Positions 34,480 through 41,527 of a stretch of 49,797 bases of DNA are shown one piece after another. The stretch covers positions 1 through 49,797 of the forward strand of contig JAFTGH010000009.1 in assembly GCA_017458005.1 (NCBI GenBank), read 5' to 3'. This DNA comes from Prevotella sp. GTDB lineage: Bacteria > Bacteroidota > Bacteroidia > Bacteroidales > Bacteroidaceae. The notes beneath the pieces were generated by a model. The model was not told where the DNA came from and did no database searches. It saw nothing but the letters and a program-made list of their open reading frames with translations. The position numbers and the translations under genes are program-made. The stretch's first letter is position 1, and each line of letters begins with the position of its first letter.

Positions 34480-36624
34480 ATGGCAGCAATTGGAAAAATT
34501 AGAAGTTGGGGTCCCGTTCTCGCTACTGTGATCGGTCTCGCCCTGTTTGCATTCATTGCCGAGGAAATGTTCCGCTCTTGTGAGGCTACAAGCAACGAGA
34601 AGCGTCAGCAGGTCGGCGAGGTGTTAGGTAAGAAAATCTCCGTACAGGATTTCCAGTCTCTGGTCGACGAGTATCAGTCAGTCATCAAGATGACCCAGGG
34701 ACGTGACAACCTGTCTGAGGAGGAGTTGAACCAGATCAAGGATCAGGTTTGGCAGCAGTATGTCAACAATACCATCATGGAGACGGAGGCGAAGAAACTC
34801 GGCTTGACCGTCACTGATGAGGAACTTCAGAACATTCTGAAGACGGGTACCAACCCCATGCTGATGCAGACTCCTTTTGTCAATCAGCAGACTGGTCGTT
34901 TCGACGTGACACAACTCACGAAGTTCCTTGCCGACTATAAGAAGATGCAGGAGCAGCCACAGCAGGCACAGGTCGCTGAGCAGTACAAGCAGATCTACGA
35001 CTACTGGAAGTTCATCGAGAAGCAACTTCGTCAGAACACGCTGGGTATGAAGTACCAGACACTGCTCGCTCAGTGCTTGATCTCTAACCCCGTTTCCGCT
35101 AAGATGGCTTTCGATGCCCAGAACCAGGAGAGCGACATCCAACTCGCCACCCTTCCTTACTCTGCTATCAAGGATAGCGACGTAGAGGTAAGCGAGGCAG
35201 ACCTGAAGGCTAAGTACAACGAGGAGAAGGAGATGTTCAAGCAGTATGTAGAGAGCCGCGACATCAAGTATGTCGACTTCCAGGTTCTTCCTTCTACAGC
35301 CGACCGTACCGCTCTGATGAAGACCATCAACGATGCTCGTCAGAAGTTGGAGAGCGGCGCAGCCCCCGCTGAGGTTGTTCGCAAGGCTCAGTCGCAGATT
35401 GCCTATACGGGTATCGCAGCCACCAAGCGTGCTTTCGCTTCTGATATCGCTGTGAAACTCGACTCTATGCAGATTGGTCAGGTCAGTGCTCCTTTCGAGA
35501 CTGCCTACGACAATACCGTGAATGTAGTGAAACTGATCAACAAGATTCAGGCTCCCGACTCTGTCGAGTATCGTCAGATTCAGGTAGGCGGCGCTACTGC
35601 TGAGGCTGCTCACAAGACTGCCGACAGCATCTTCACCGCTCTGAAGGGTGGTGCCGACTTCGAGGCTATCGCCAAGAAGTATGGTCAGGATGGCACCAAG
35701 CAGTGGCTGACATCCTCGATGTATGAGAACGCACCTTCTATCGATGCTGACACCAAGGCTTATATCACCGCACTCACTACACTGGCTCCTAACGAGTTGA
35801 AGAACGTGGAGTTCACTCAGGGCAACATCATCGTACAGGTCACCAACCGCAAGGCAATGGTCACCAAGTATGACGCTGCCGTCATCAAGCATACCATCGA
35901 CTTCTCGAAGGACACCTATTCACAGGCTTACAATAAGTTCAGCCAGTATGTCAGCGAGAACAAGACCCTTGAGGATTTGGAGAAGAACGCCCAGAAGTTC
36001 GGTTTCAAGGTGCAGGAGCGTAAGGATATCTTCAACTCTGAGCACAACATTGCCGGTCTGCGCTCTACTCGCGACGCTATGAAGTGGATCTTCGATGCCA
36101 AGGCAGGTGATGTGTCTCCGCTCTATGAGTGTGGCAACAACGACCATCTGTTGGTCATCGCCCTCACCAAGGTCAACAAGGCAGGTTATCGTGACCTCGC
36201 CGCTGTGGAGGATCAGTTGAAGCAGGAGGTTCTTCGCGACAAGAAGTTCGCCAAGGCTACTGAGATGCTGAAGGGCGTCAACAGCCTCGATGCTGCCAAG
36301 CAGAAGGGCGCTGTTGTCGATAGTGTTCGTCAGATCACCTTCTCTGCTCCTGTCTTCGTACAGGCTACAGGTACCAGTGAGCCCGCTCTGAGTGGTGCTG
36401 TCGCTGTTGCCAAGGCTGGTCAGTTCTGCGCAGCCCCCATCAAGGGTAATGGTGGTGCCTTCCTCTTCAAGGTCATCCAGAAGAAGCAGCGTGAGAACGC
36501 TAAGTTCGATGCCAAGACGCAGCAGGCTCAGTTGAAGCAGCAGGCTCTTCAGGCAGCAAGCCGTTTCATGAATGAACTCTACCTGAAGGCTAACGTAGTT
36601 GACAACCGCTATCTGTTCTTCTAA
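34480..36624 (+). CDS. ppiD: Periplasmic folding factor PpiD/SurA-like peptidyl-prolyl isomerase
   Basis: 714 aa. One N-terminal membrane anchor (residues about 10-30, GPVLATVIGLALFAFIAEE), a SurA-N-like chaperone region (about 40-260), a parvulin domain (about 360-450, SVEYRQIQVGG ... GGADFEAIAKKYGQDG) and a C-terminal chaperone-like half. It probably assists outer-membrane protein folding from the periplasmic face of the inner membrane. Catalytic competence of the parvulin domain is uncertain, as in other PpiD proteins. Ends the envelope operon; terminator at 36649-36680. Confidence 0.9.
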   Translation: MAAIGKIRSWGPVLATVIGLALFAFIAEEMFRSCEATSNEKRQQVGEVLGKKISVQDFQSLVDEYQSVIKMTQGRDNLSEEELNQIKDQVWQQYVNNTIMETEAKKLGLTVTDEELQNILKTGTNPMLMQTPFVNQQTGRFDVTQLTKFLADYKKMQEQPQQAQVAEQYKQIYDYWKFIEKQLRQNTLGMKYQTLLAQCLISNPVSAKMAFDAQNQESDIQLATLPYSAIKDSDVEVSEADLKAKYNEEKEMFKQYVESRDIKYVDFQVLPSTADRTALMKTINDARQKLESGAAPAEVVRKAQSQIAYTGIAATKRAFASDIAVKLDSMQIGQVSAPFETAYDNTVNVVKLINKIQAPDSVEYRQIQVGGATAEAAHKTADSIFTALKGGADFEAIAKKYGQDGTKQWLTSSMYENAPSIDADTKAYITALTTLAPNELKNVEFTQGNIIVQVTNRKAMVTKYDAAVIKHTIDFSKDTYSQAYNKFSQYVSENKTLEDLEKNAQKFGFKVQERKDIFNSEHNIAGLRSTRDAMKWIFDAKAGDVSPLYECGNNDHLLVIALTKVNKAGYRDLAAVEDQLKQEVLRDKKFAKATEMLKGVNSLDAAKQKGAVVDSVRQITFSAPVFVQATGTSEPALSGAVAVAKAGQFCAAPIKGNGGAFLFKVIQKKQRENAKFDAKTQQAQLKQQALQAASRFMNELYLKANVVDNRYLFF

Positions 36625-36648
36625 GAACATTCTTTATTAAGATAGAGT

Positions 36649-36680
36649 GAGAGGCATTCCCTAACGAATGCCTCTCTTAC
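36649..36680 (+). terminator. Terminator after ppiD
   Basis: Perfect 11-bp stem (36649-36659 with 36666-36676), 6-nt loop, then a short TTACTT tract, 25 bp after the stop. Confidence 0.7.
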
Positions 36681-37059
36681 TTCCTCACGAAAAATACCAG
36701 GCTCCCCACGTAAAATAGTAGCCTTTATGACAACACAATTCGTCGAAGATACCTGCTGACTTAGAGTCAACCAATCAGTTGACTTAGAGTCGGCAACCCT
36801 GTCGACTGGAGTCAGCAGACCTGTCGACTGGAGTCGACAACCGATTAGGATACTTCCAACAACTGATTACAACGGCACTTCACATCGAATACATAGGGAT
36901 TAACAAACGCAAAGGATGGCATTTGCAATTTCTGAAGTGGATCACCAGTCATCGACAAAGTCGCTTGCCAAAGCAAGAACCGTCCCGCTGTTTTGCGCGG
37001 TTTTTCCTTCTCCATTTCTGGTCCTATTCGCCTGTCCCCAAGATTATAGGTTTGTAATT
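36681..37059. other. Intergenic region between ppiD and the RiPP cluster
   Basis: Holds a four-unit palindrome array (36758-36835) and, near 36980-37010, a weak GC hairpin followed by T-rich sequence on the plus strand. A 57-codon open frame from 36916 has no recognisable features and I do not call it a gene. No RNA gene seen. Confidence 0.5.
36758..36835. repeat. Four palindromes GACT-N2/3-AGTC spaced 22-23 bp
   Basis: Dyads at 36758-36768, 36781-36791 (both GACTTAGAGTC), 36804-36813 and 36826-36835 (both GACTGGAGTC). Start-to-start distances are 23, 23 and 22 bp, close to two helical turns. Flanks are partly conserved within each pair (TCGAC before units 3 and 4). It lies downstream of both ppiD and the RiPP cluster, so an operator role is not obvious. 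Confidence 0.75.
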
Positions 37060-37719
37060 CTAAAGTTTTACCTCTTTATCACATAACTCCCCGACAACAG
37101 AACGATGGGTAATAATAAGAATCGTTTTCTGCGGAAAGGCAGCAAAAAGTCGCCGATAAAGTTCTTGCTCTGTCTCTTCGTCAAGGCTGCTGCTGATTTC
37201 GTCAAGCAGGAGGATGTCGCCACCGTGGAGCAGTCCACGGGCGATGGCAATACGCTGGGCCTGTCCCTCGCTGAGTCCGCTGCCACGCTCACCAAGTTCG
37301 GTGCCGATGTCCTCGGGCAGGGTGTCAGTCGTGACCTTAATCACCTGCTCTATGTCCTTGGCCAGTCGCGAGGACACGTCACCCGAGTGAAGTTCGTCGC
37401 CCGTGAACAACTGTCTGCGAAACAGGCTGCCGAAGATGCGCAGGCGCAGGGCGTTCGACTGTCGGACACTCGCTGAGGTCGTCAGCCAATAGCCCACCTG
37501 TCTCAATAACACACCGCCCACAACAGTCAGCACCATCAGTTCTACCATCCGCAGCACGTCGTCAGCCGTGCCCGTGCGGATGGTCTCGTCGATGAACCGT
37601 TTGCTGAGCCACACCGTCAGCAGGCCAAGCACCACCTGGCCGGTGCCTGCCACGATGCGCACTACCGCATTCCAGCGGATGCCGCATGAGTTATGCCACA
37701 GCCAACTTAAATAATTCAT
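37060..37719 (-). pseudogene. Internally deleted ABC exporter of the RiPP cluster
   Basis: 219 aa where the family has about 550-600. Residues 1-134 are the start of an ABC transmembrane domain (WLSKRFIDETIR, LLRQVGYWLTTSASVRQSN, GDVSSRLAKDIEQV). From residue about 135 the sequence continues as the end of a nucleotide-binding domain: LPEDIGTELGERGSGLSEGQAQR, Walker B ILLLDEISSSLD and the H-loop THR. The rest of the membrane domain, Walker A and Q-loop are missing, about 330 residues, in frame. The product cannot bind ATP normally. It overlaps the PqqD-like gene by ATGA, showing that it was the exporter of this operon. Confidence 0.85.
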
Positions 37720-38000
37720 TTTTCTGGCTGATTCAGAATCACTCCTTCTTTCTCCAGTTTTTCTATGAGTTCCGTCACACTGGAGCGGGCCTCGTCCGCC
37801 ATCACGTCGTATTCCTCGCAGAGTCTGGCAGTCAGTGATTCCACCGTGAAGTCACCCTGCGCTTTCGCTTCGTTCCACAGCCACACGGCGCTTTCGTTCA
37901 AAGTGATTACCTTTCCAAAGTTGATGGATTTGATACCCTCACAGAAAATCACATTCTCTCCGCACACCTCGCGCAGCACAAAGTCGTTCTTTATCTTCAT
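37716..38000 (-). CDS. PqqD-like peptide-recognition protein (second copy)
   Basis: 94 aa, winged-helix PqqD/RRE family: beta-rich start VLREVCGENVIFCEG, then GKVITLNESAVWLWNEAKA and a helical C-terminus. Such proteins bind the leader of a precursor peptide and present it to the modifying enzyme. It lies between the HprK-like gene and the exporter remnant, while another PqqD-like protein lies next to the maturase. The two share the fold and the LNE-A motif but differ clearly in sequence, so they may serve different enzymes. Confidence 0.88.
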   Translation of the reverse strand: MKIKNDFVLREVCGENVIFCEGIKSINFGKVITLNESAVWLWNEAKAQGDFTVESLTARLCEEYDVMADEARSSVTELIEKLEKEGVILNQPEK

Positions 38001-38006
38001 ATTCTT

Positions 38007-38849
38007 CTACTTATTATTCTTGATGGTTTCATGGCACAGTCTTGCCGCCTCTTTGTCGGGCAGGCACTCCAGATGCCACAACGGTATGGTGGATGCCAGT
38101 CTGTTCTCCGTCTGATACAGGCACTCGGCGATACGGCTGTCCCATAGTTTGCCGCCGACGCTCTCCACCATCGCCAAATAAGCGTGGATGCCTCTAAGCC
38201 GCAGGATCTTGTTATGGGAGGCCTGGCTCAGCATGACAATGCCGCCAATGGGTACACTGACATTCCTGTAGCACGGCGTCTTGCCACTCCAGGGAGAGCC
38301 ATAGACTATGCCGTCTCTTACCACCGGATTGTCATCGTTGACCAACTCCGTCCCCCCGATATGCTTTATCCACAATTGGGCGTGCGTGCTTTTCCCCGTG
38401 CCGCTGGGGCCGAGGAACAGGTAGCCCTTGCCTTCACTGCTCACCACGGCGGCATGGAAGAGCAGCGTGTTCTTTCCCGCCGTCGCCAGGGCAAACATAA
38501 TCATCAGAGAATTATCAATAACCATTTTAGAAATGCGTCTCGTCATGATGATCTGTCCCTCTCGGTAGTCCTTGGAACATAATAGACAACCCCATGTTTT
38601 ACTTTTCCCCGCAAACTCAAACAGGTCGTTTCCCGATGCGGTATGACCGCAGATGATATCCGCATCGTCCTCCTTCTGCCGATGCACTTCCGTATATTCG
38701 GGCACTTCTCCACCTTCTGCTGTCAAAGCAAACAGCGGCTCACCGCCTTCGCATTCAAACGGCTCATAGTTTCTCATCTTCTCAAAGACTTCGCCCTCGC
38801 CGCTGACGGAAAACGTATGTCCTGCCACCTTGTAATATCTCGTCGTCAT
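38007..38849 (-). CDS. HPr-kinase-like P-loop protein of the RiPP cluster
   Basis: 280 aa from ATG 38849, 1 nt after the stop of the upstream PqqD gene; an ATG at 38864 is possible. The C-terminal half has FHAAVV, Walker A FLGPSGTGKSTHA (about 145-157), LVNDDNP (about 170) and GSPWSGKTP, the pattern of HPr kinase/phosphorylase-related proteins found beside PqqD in peptide-modification loci. The N-terminal 110 residues are unrelated to classical HprK. It could phosphorylate the peptide or a partner protein; no substrate is known. Confidence 0.82.
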   Translation of the reverse strand: MTTRYYKVAGHTFSVSGEGEVFEKMRNYEPFECEGGEPLFALTAEGGEVPEYTEVHRQKEDDADIICGHTASGNDLFEFAGKSKTWGCLLCSKDYREGQIIMTRRISKMVIDNSLMIMFALATAGKNTLLFHAAVVSSEGKGYLFLGPSGTGKSTHAQLWIKHIGGTELVNDDNPVVRDGIVYGSPWSGKTPCYRNVSVPIGGIVMLSQASHNKILRLRGIHAYLAMVESVGGKLWDSRIAECLYQTENRLASTIPLWHLECLPDKEAARLCHETIKNNK

Positions 38850-38850
38850 G

Positions 38851-39111
38851 CTATGCAATACCATTTTCAGTCAGCATATTGATGAAGGCGTTCACCTCGG
38901 CTTCGGCTTCCTGCGGTGTCACGTCATATTCCGCCAGCAGTTGGCTGACGATGGCTTGGGTGTTGGCACCGCCTGTCAAGGCCCGCAGGATGATGGCGCC
39001 CGTCTCGTTCAGGGTGAACACCTTTTCCACTTCTTCCGTCTCGCCGTTCTTTGCCAAGGCCACGAACTTGTCTGCCACCTCATGGATGGCTATGTCATAT
39101 TTCAGTTTCAT
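38851..39111 (-). CDS. PqqD-like peptide-recognition protein (next to maturase)
   Basis: 86 aa from ATG 39111 (MKLKYDIAIHEVADKF); an upstream extension in the maturase overlap is open but does not look like PqqD. Typical fold features: DKFVALAKNG, then KVFTLNETGAIILRALTGG and a C-terminal helix pair (LAEYDVTPQEAEAEVNAFI). Expected to bind the leader of the small precursor and hand it to the radical SAM enzyme, with which it overlaps by 17 nt. Confidence 0.88.
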   Translation of the reverse strand: MKLKYDIAIHEVADKFVALAKNGETEEVEKVFTLNETGAIILRALTGGANTQAIVSQLLAEYDVTPQEAEAEVNAFINMLTENGIA

Positions 39112-40426
39112 AGTCTTGCTTATTGTCGTTCTCGCGCAGATAGCGCTCGTATTCATATTTCATGCTCTCCTTCGTCTTGTATAGATGCTCCTTCTGGTCT
39201 CCCGACGTACAACCGAAAATATTCGGACACGCCACACGGTTACATTGTGGATAGTAGAAGCAGGTGGCGCAGGCATCCACGTCGGCTGTACGCTCCTTGA
39301 ACTTGCGGATGATGGCGTTGTCGCACTCCTCGCTGTCGATGTGGCCGAAGAACTCGCTGTCGGTGTAGTGCTCGCATTTGCCAAGGTGACCATCTGGAAC
39401 AATCACCACGCTTCCGTCGTGGTCGGCCAGACACATATGCAGTTTGATGTCCTTCTGCAATTTCCGCTTATGGTCGTAGCCACACGCCGCTATCTGCCGC
39501 ATCAACTGCATCCGCAGAGCAGAGATGGCCGTAGCGTCTTCTGGTGTGCGCTCAACACACAGTTCATGGGGATAGATGGTGAGATGCTTGTTGGTGCCGA
39601 ATCGCTGGTGCAGCAGTTCTATCAATTCTGCCAAATCCCTGATGTTGTATTGGTCGAAGTTCAGGCGAATGGACACATGAATACCTGCTGTGGTCAGCAG
39701 GCAGATGTTCTCCAGCACACGCTCGAAGGCATTCACGCCCCGATAGACGTAGGCCTTCACGCGGTTGTAGGTCTGCTCCGTGCCGTCGAGGGTAATCTGC
39801 ACCCGTTGCAATTGCCACAAATCCTTGGCGCGCTGCACATTGTCGGTATCGAACAGATAGCCGTTGCTTATCATGGTCGATTTGAAGGGTACGCCGAGGT
39901 CACTGAGTTCCGTGCATACCTGGTCGATAATCTTGGCGTTGACCAACGGCTCGCCGCCGAACCATCTAAGTTTGACTTTCTCATTCCCACGATGTCTCGC
40001 GATGTATCGCACCACCTTGCCGGCCGTCTCAGCGGTCATGGTGACGGGCTTCGTACCTTGCTGGTAGCAGTAGAAGCAGCGGGCGTTGCAGCCGGTAGTG
40101 GTGAGGATGGTGTAACTGCTGATAGCCTTGATTGCGGGCTTAGTGAGCGCTGCCATTAGGCGAATCTGTCGGCACAGTTTCTGGTCGTCGTGTTCTTGTG
40201 GCACCAGAAACCAGCGTTCTATCAGTTCCTTCTGCACCGGGATATCGGTGGCTTCATCGGGCGTCAGCAGCACCAGCGAGCAGGTCAGCGTGTTGTATAG
40301 CAGCAGACCGTCGGCTACGGGCTGCTGCACCACGTAGGTCATCAGGCGGTAGCGCTGACCGTCAGCGCGCTTCTGCTGCCCTACAATTTGTTCAACCAAT
40401 GAGGTTGTTGGGATAATGATTTGCAT
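39095..40426 (-). CDS. Radical SAM/SPASM peptide maturase
   Basis: 443 aa. The SAM-binding 4Fe-4S motif is C113-x3-C117-x2-C120 (CNARCFYC), followed by the GGEP motif (157-160). The C-terminal SPASM region carries C332, C351, C386, C389, C395, C400 and C406 for auxiliary clusters. The first ~100 residues resemble a leader-handling N-terminal domain of Bacteroidetes peptide maturases. It should modify the Cys-containing precursor encoded just upstream, for example by thioether or C-C crosslinks; which one cannot be told from sequence. Confidence 0.93.
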   Translation of the reverse strand: MQIIIPTTSLVEQIVGQQKRADGQRYRLMTYVVQQPVADGLLLYNTLTCSLVLLTPDEATDIPVQKELIERWFLVPQEHDDQKLCRQIRLMAALTKPAIKAISSYTILTTTGCNARCFYCYQQGTKPVTMTAETAGKVVRYIARHRGNEKVKLRWFGGEPLVNAKIIDQVCTELSDLGVPFKSTMISNGYLFDTDNVQRAKDLWQLQRVQITLDGTEQTYNRVKAYVYRGVNAFERVLENICLLTTAGIHVSIRLNFDQYNIRDLAELIELLHQRFGTNKHLTIYPHELCVERTPEDATAISALRMQLMRQIAACGYDHKRKLQKDIKLHMCLADHDGSVVIVPDGHLGKCEHYTDSEFFGHIDSEECDNAIIRKFKERTADVDACATCFYYPQCNRVACPNIFGCTSGDQKEHLYKTKESMKYEYERYLRENDNKQDYETEI

Positions 40427-40590
40427 TGTTCTCTATGTTTCATCAAACATATCAGCCACTGGAGGAGTCGTGCTCGGGTTTTGCTCACATGCGGAGTTCT
40501 ACGGAGTAAGAACCTCCGGTGGCCGATGCTAAGTTTTAGCCTCAACGCATGGGAAGAATCCCGATGCATCAGGCTATGCACATTTCATGA
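40427..40590. other. Spacer between precursor gene and maturase
   Basis: About 164 bp with an imperfect hairpin around 40490-40517 (arms GGAGTTCT and AGAACCTCC) that could reduce read-through from the precursor to the maturase gene, a common way to make more precursor than enzyme. The frame open across it has no recognisable features. Confidence 0.4.
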
Positions 40591-40705
40591 TTAGTCCCAC
40601 TCATCTTCTTCACAGTGTGCCGTGCAACTCGAGCAGATCCATACCAGTTGTCTTCAACTCTACCACCTGCATTTCAGGTTTCTCAAATTTCATTTTTACT
40701 TCCAT
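40591..40705 (-). pseudogene. Frameshifted second copy of the RiPP precursor gene
   Basis: From ATG 40705 the peptide reads MEVKMKFEKPEMQVVELKTT then GMDLLELHGTL and stops at 40610, because of one extra base relative to the intact copy (GATCC against GATC near 40637-40640, plus strand). If that base is removed, the frame gives ICSSCTAHCEEDEWD and ends at TAA 40591-40593 (37 aa). The restored core differs from the intact copy only at the C-terminus (EEDEWD against NEDEV). A real inactivating mutation, a sequencing error, or a population variant are the options. Confidence 0.8.
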
Positions 40706-40728
40706 TTTTGTAAAAGTTTAAATTGTTA
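40612..40728 (-). repeat. 117-bp tandem duplication, copy 1
   Basis: Matches 40747-40863 with no substitution and two single-base indels: one in the coding part, causing the frameshift, and one in a T-run upstream of the ATG. It covers the 5' region, leader and most of the core. The duplication is therefore recent. Confidence 0.9.
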
Positions 40729-40839
40729 TTAGACTTCATCTTCATTACAGTGTGCCGTGCAACTCGAGCAGATCATACCAGTTGTCTTCAACTCTACCAC
40801 CTGCATTTCAGGTTTCTCAAATTTCATTTTTACTTCCAT
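40729..40839 (-). CDS. RiPP precursor peptide, intact copy
   Basis: 36 aa: leader MEVKMKFEKPEMQVVELKTT, then GM and the C-terminal ICSSCTAHCNEDEV. The leader style (KFEKPEMQVVELKT) is typical of small Bacteroidetes peptides that pair with radical SAM maturases. The core has Cys24, Cys27 and Cys31 (C-x2-C-x3-C) with Ser, Thr and His between and an acidic tail, good acceptors for thioether or other crosslinks. No GG cleavage site is visible; GM at 21-22 may be the processing area. It is first in the minus-strand operon with the maturase genes and is too short for usual gene finders. Confidence 0.85.
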   Translation of the reverse strand: MEVKMKFEKPEMQVVELKTTGMICSSCTAHCNEDEV

Positions 40840-40863
40840 TTTTTGTAAAAGTTTAAATTGTTA
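40747..40863 (-). repeat. 117-bp tandem duplication, copy 2
   Basis: Partner of 40612-40728; contains the intact precursor's 5' region and core. Confidence 0.9.
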
Positions 40864-41392
40864 ATAAAAAAGGGTTGTAATTAAATTCGTCCCGACGGGG
40901 ACAAAAAAGTAAGCCGACTTCTCTTGCACGGAAGCAAAAAAAGCCGTATATTAACGCGGGCGACCCGCGCGTATAATAAAAGGTTGTGTTACATTTCAAA
41001 TAGTCGCACAAAAAAATTGCCCGCCACGAAAGATTTTTAAAATTTTTAAAGTATTTTTGTAAATTCTGAAAGTCTGGCTCCACTTTCCAGACACAAAAAC
41101 TGATGGATAACCATTGGGAAATCACAATTACAGGTTTGGCTCCTGCATAACTTTTCTAAAACAAAAAAGAGGAAATATTTGGAGACATATAAAAATCTTC
41201 TATTTACTGATTACTGATAATCCGTAAAAAAGAGGCAAAAAGTTTGCATTATTCGGAAAAAAGACTTATCTTTAAGGACTAAAAGCCCTTGAAGATAGGC
41301 GGCATCTCAAAAAAACTCAAATAATATTTGGTTTTTTGTTCGATTTGAATAAATTTTTCACGCTCAAGAAAGCAAATTTATTCGCTTTCTCT
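40864..41392. other. AT-rich region upstream of the RiPP precursors, with hairpins
   Basis: No gene supported. It contains a GTCCC/GGGAC hairpin (40889-40902), a CGCGGG/CCCGCG hairpin (40955-40969), an imperfect hairpin around 41270-41297 and a 10-bp inverted repeat (41347-41356 with 41374-41383). I could not find a clean minus-strand TTG-N20-TAnnTTTG promoter for the precursor genes. The GC-rich hairpins may form the 5' leader of that transcript. Confidence 0.45.
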
Positions 41393-41422
41393 TTGCTTAT
41401 TCAAAATTTTGCACTATCTTTG
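41393..41422 (+). promoter_or_regulatory. Promoter for a short RNA
   Basis: TTG (41393-41395), 19 nt, TATCTTTG (41415-41422) on the plus strand. No protein-coding gene follows in this direction; a terminator occurs 75 bp on. Confidence 0.65.
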
Positions 41423-41428
41423 CAATGT

Positions 41429-41527
41429 CAAAACAATGTTTTGGCTATCCGGGTAGAATCCCGCGAGGGGTAAGCCTTCACCGACACTGCCCATTTAAAA
41501 GAGTTGCCATGCAACTCTTTTATTTTG
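41429..41527 (+). ncRNA. Candidate small RNA of about 100 nt
   Basis: Starts where the promoter at 41393-41422 predicts. Hairpin 1 is CAAAAC-AAT-GTTTTG (41429-41443). A central GC-rich region (41443-41476) can close with GGCT/AGCC around a CGGG/CCCG stem. It ends in a strong terminator (41497-41521 plus T-rich tail). No start codon with a useful frame. I do not recognise the family. Confidence 0.55.
41497..41527. terminator. Bidirectional terminator
   Basis: Perfect 11-bp stem (41497-41507 with 41511-41521), 3-nt loop, with T-rich sequence on the plus-strand side and A-run symmetry giving T on the other side. Serves the small RNA and the convergent nuclease-like gene, whose stop codon lies in the stem. 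Confidence 0.75.

Noticed and set aside
34678-35892. Long minus-strand open frame of 404 codons
   Set aside because: Antisense to ppiD; Leu/Val/Ser-rich shadow with no motifs.
36916-37089. 57-codon plus-strand frame between ppiD and the ABC remnant
   Set aside because: No promoter, no recognisable motif, and it runs into the 3' end of the opposite gene.
39185-40159. Plus-strand open frame of 324 codons
   Set aside because: Antisense to the radical SAM maturase, whose Cys motifs are intact.
40381-40581. 66-codon minus-strand frame as another precursor or small gene
   Set aside because: It overlaps the maturase start in another frame, crosses an RNA hairpin and is rich in Arg/His/Leu without any leader-like motif.
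40853-41125. 90-codon minus-strand frame upstream of the precursors
   Set aside because: Crosses two GC hairpins and AT-rich sequence, with no domain, signal or promoter.
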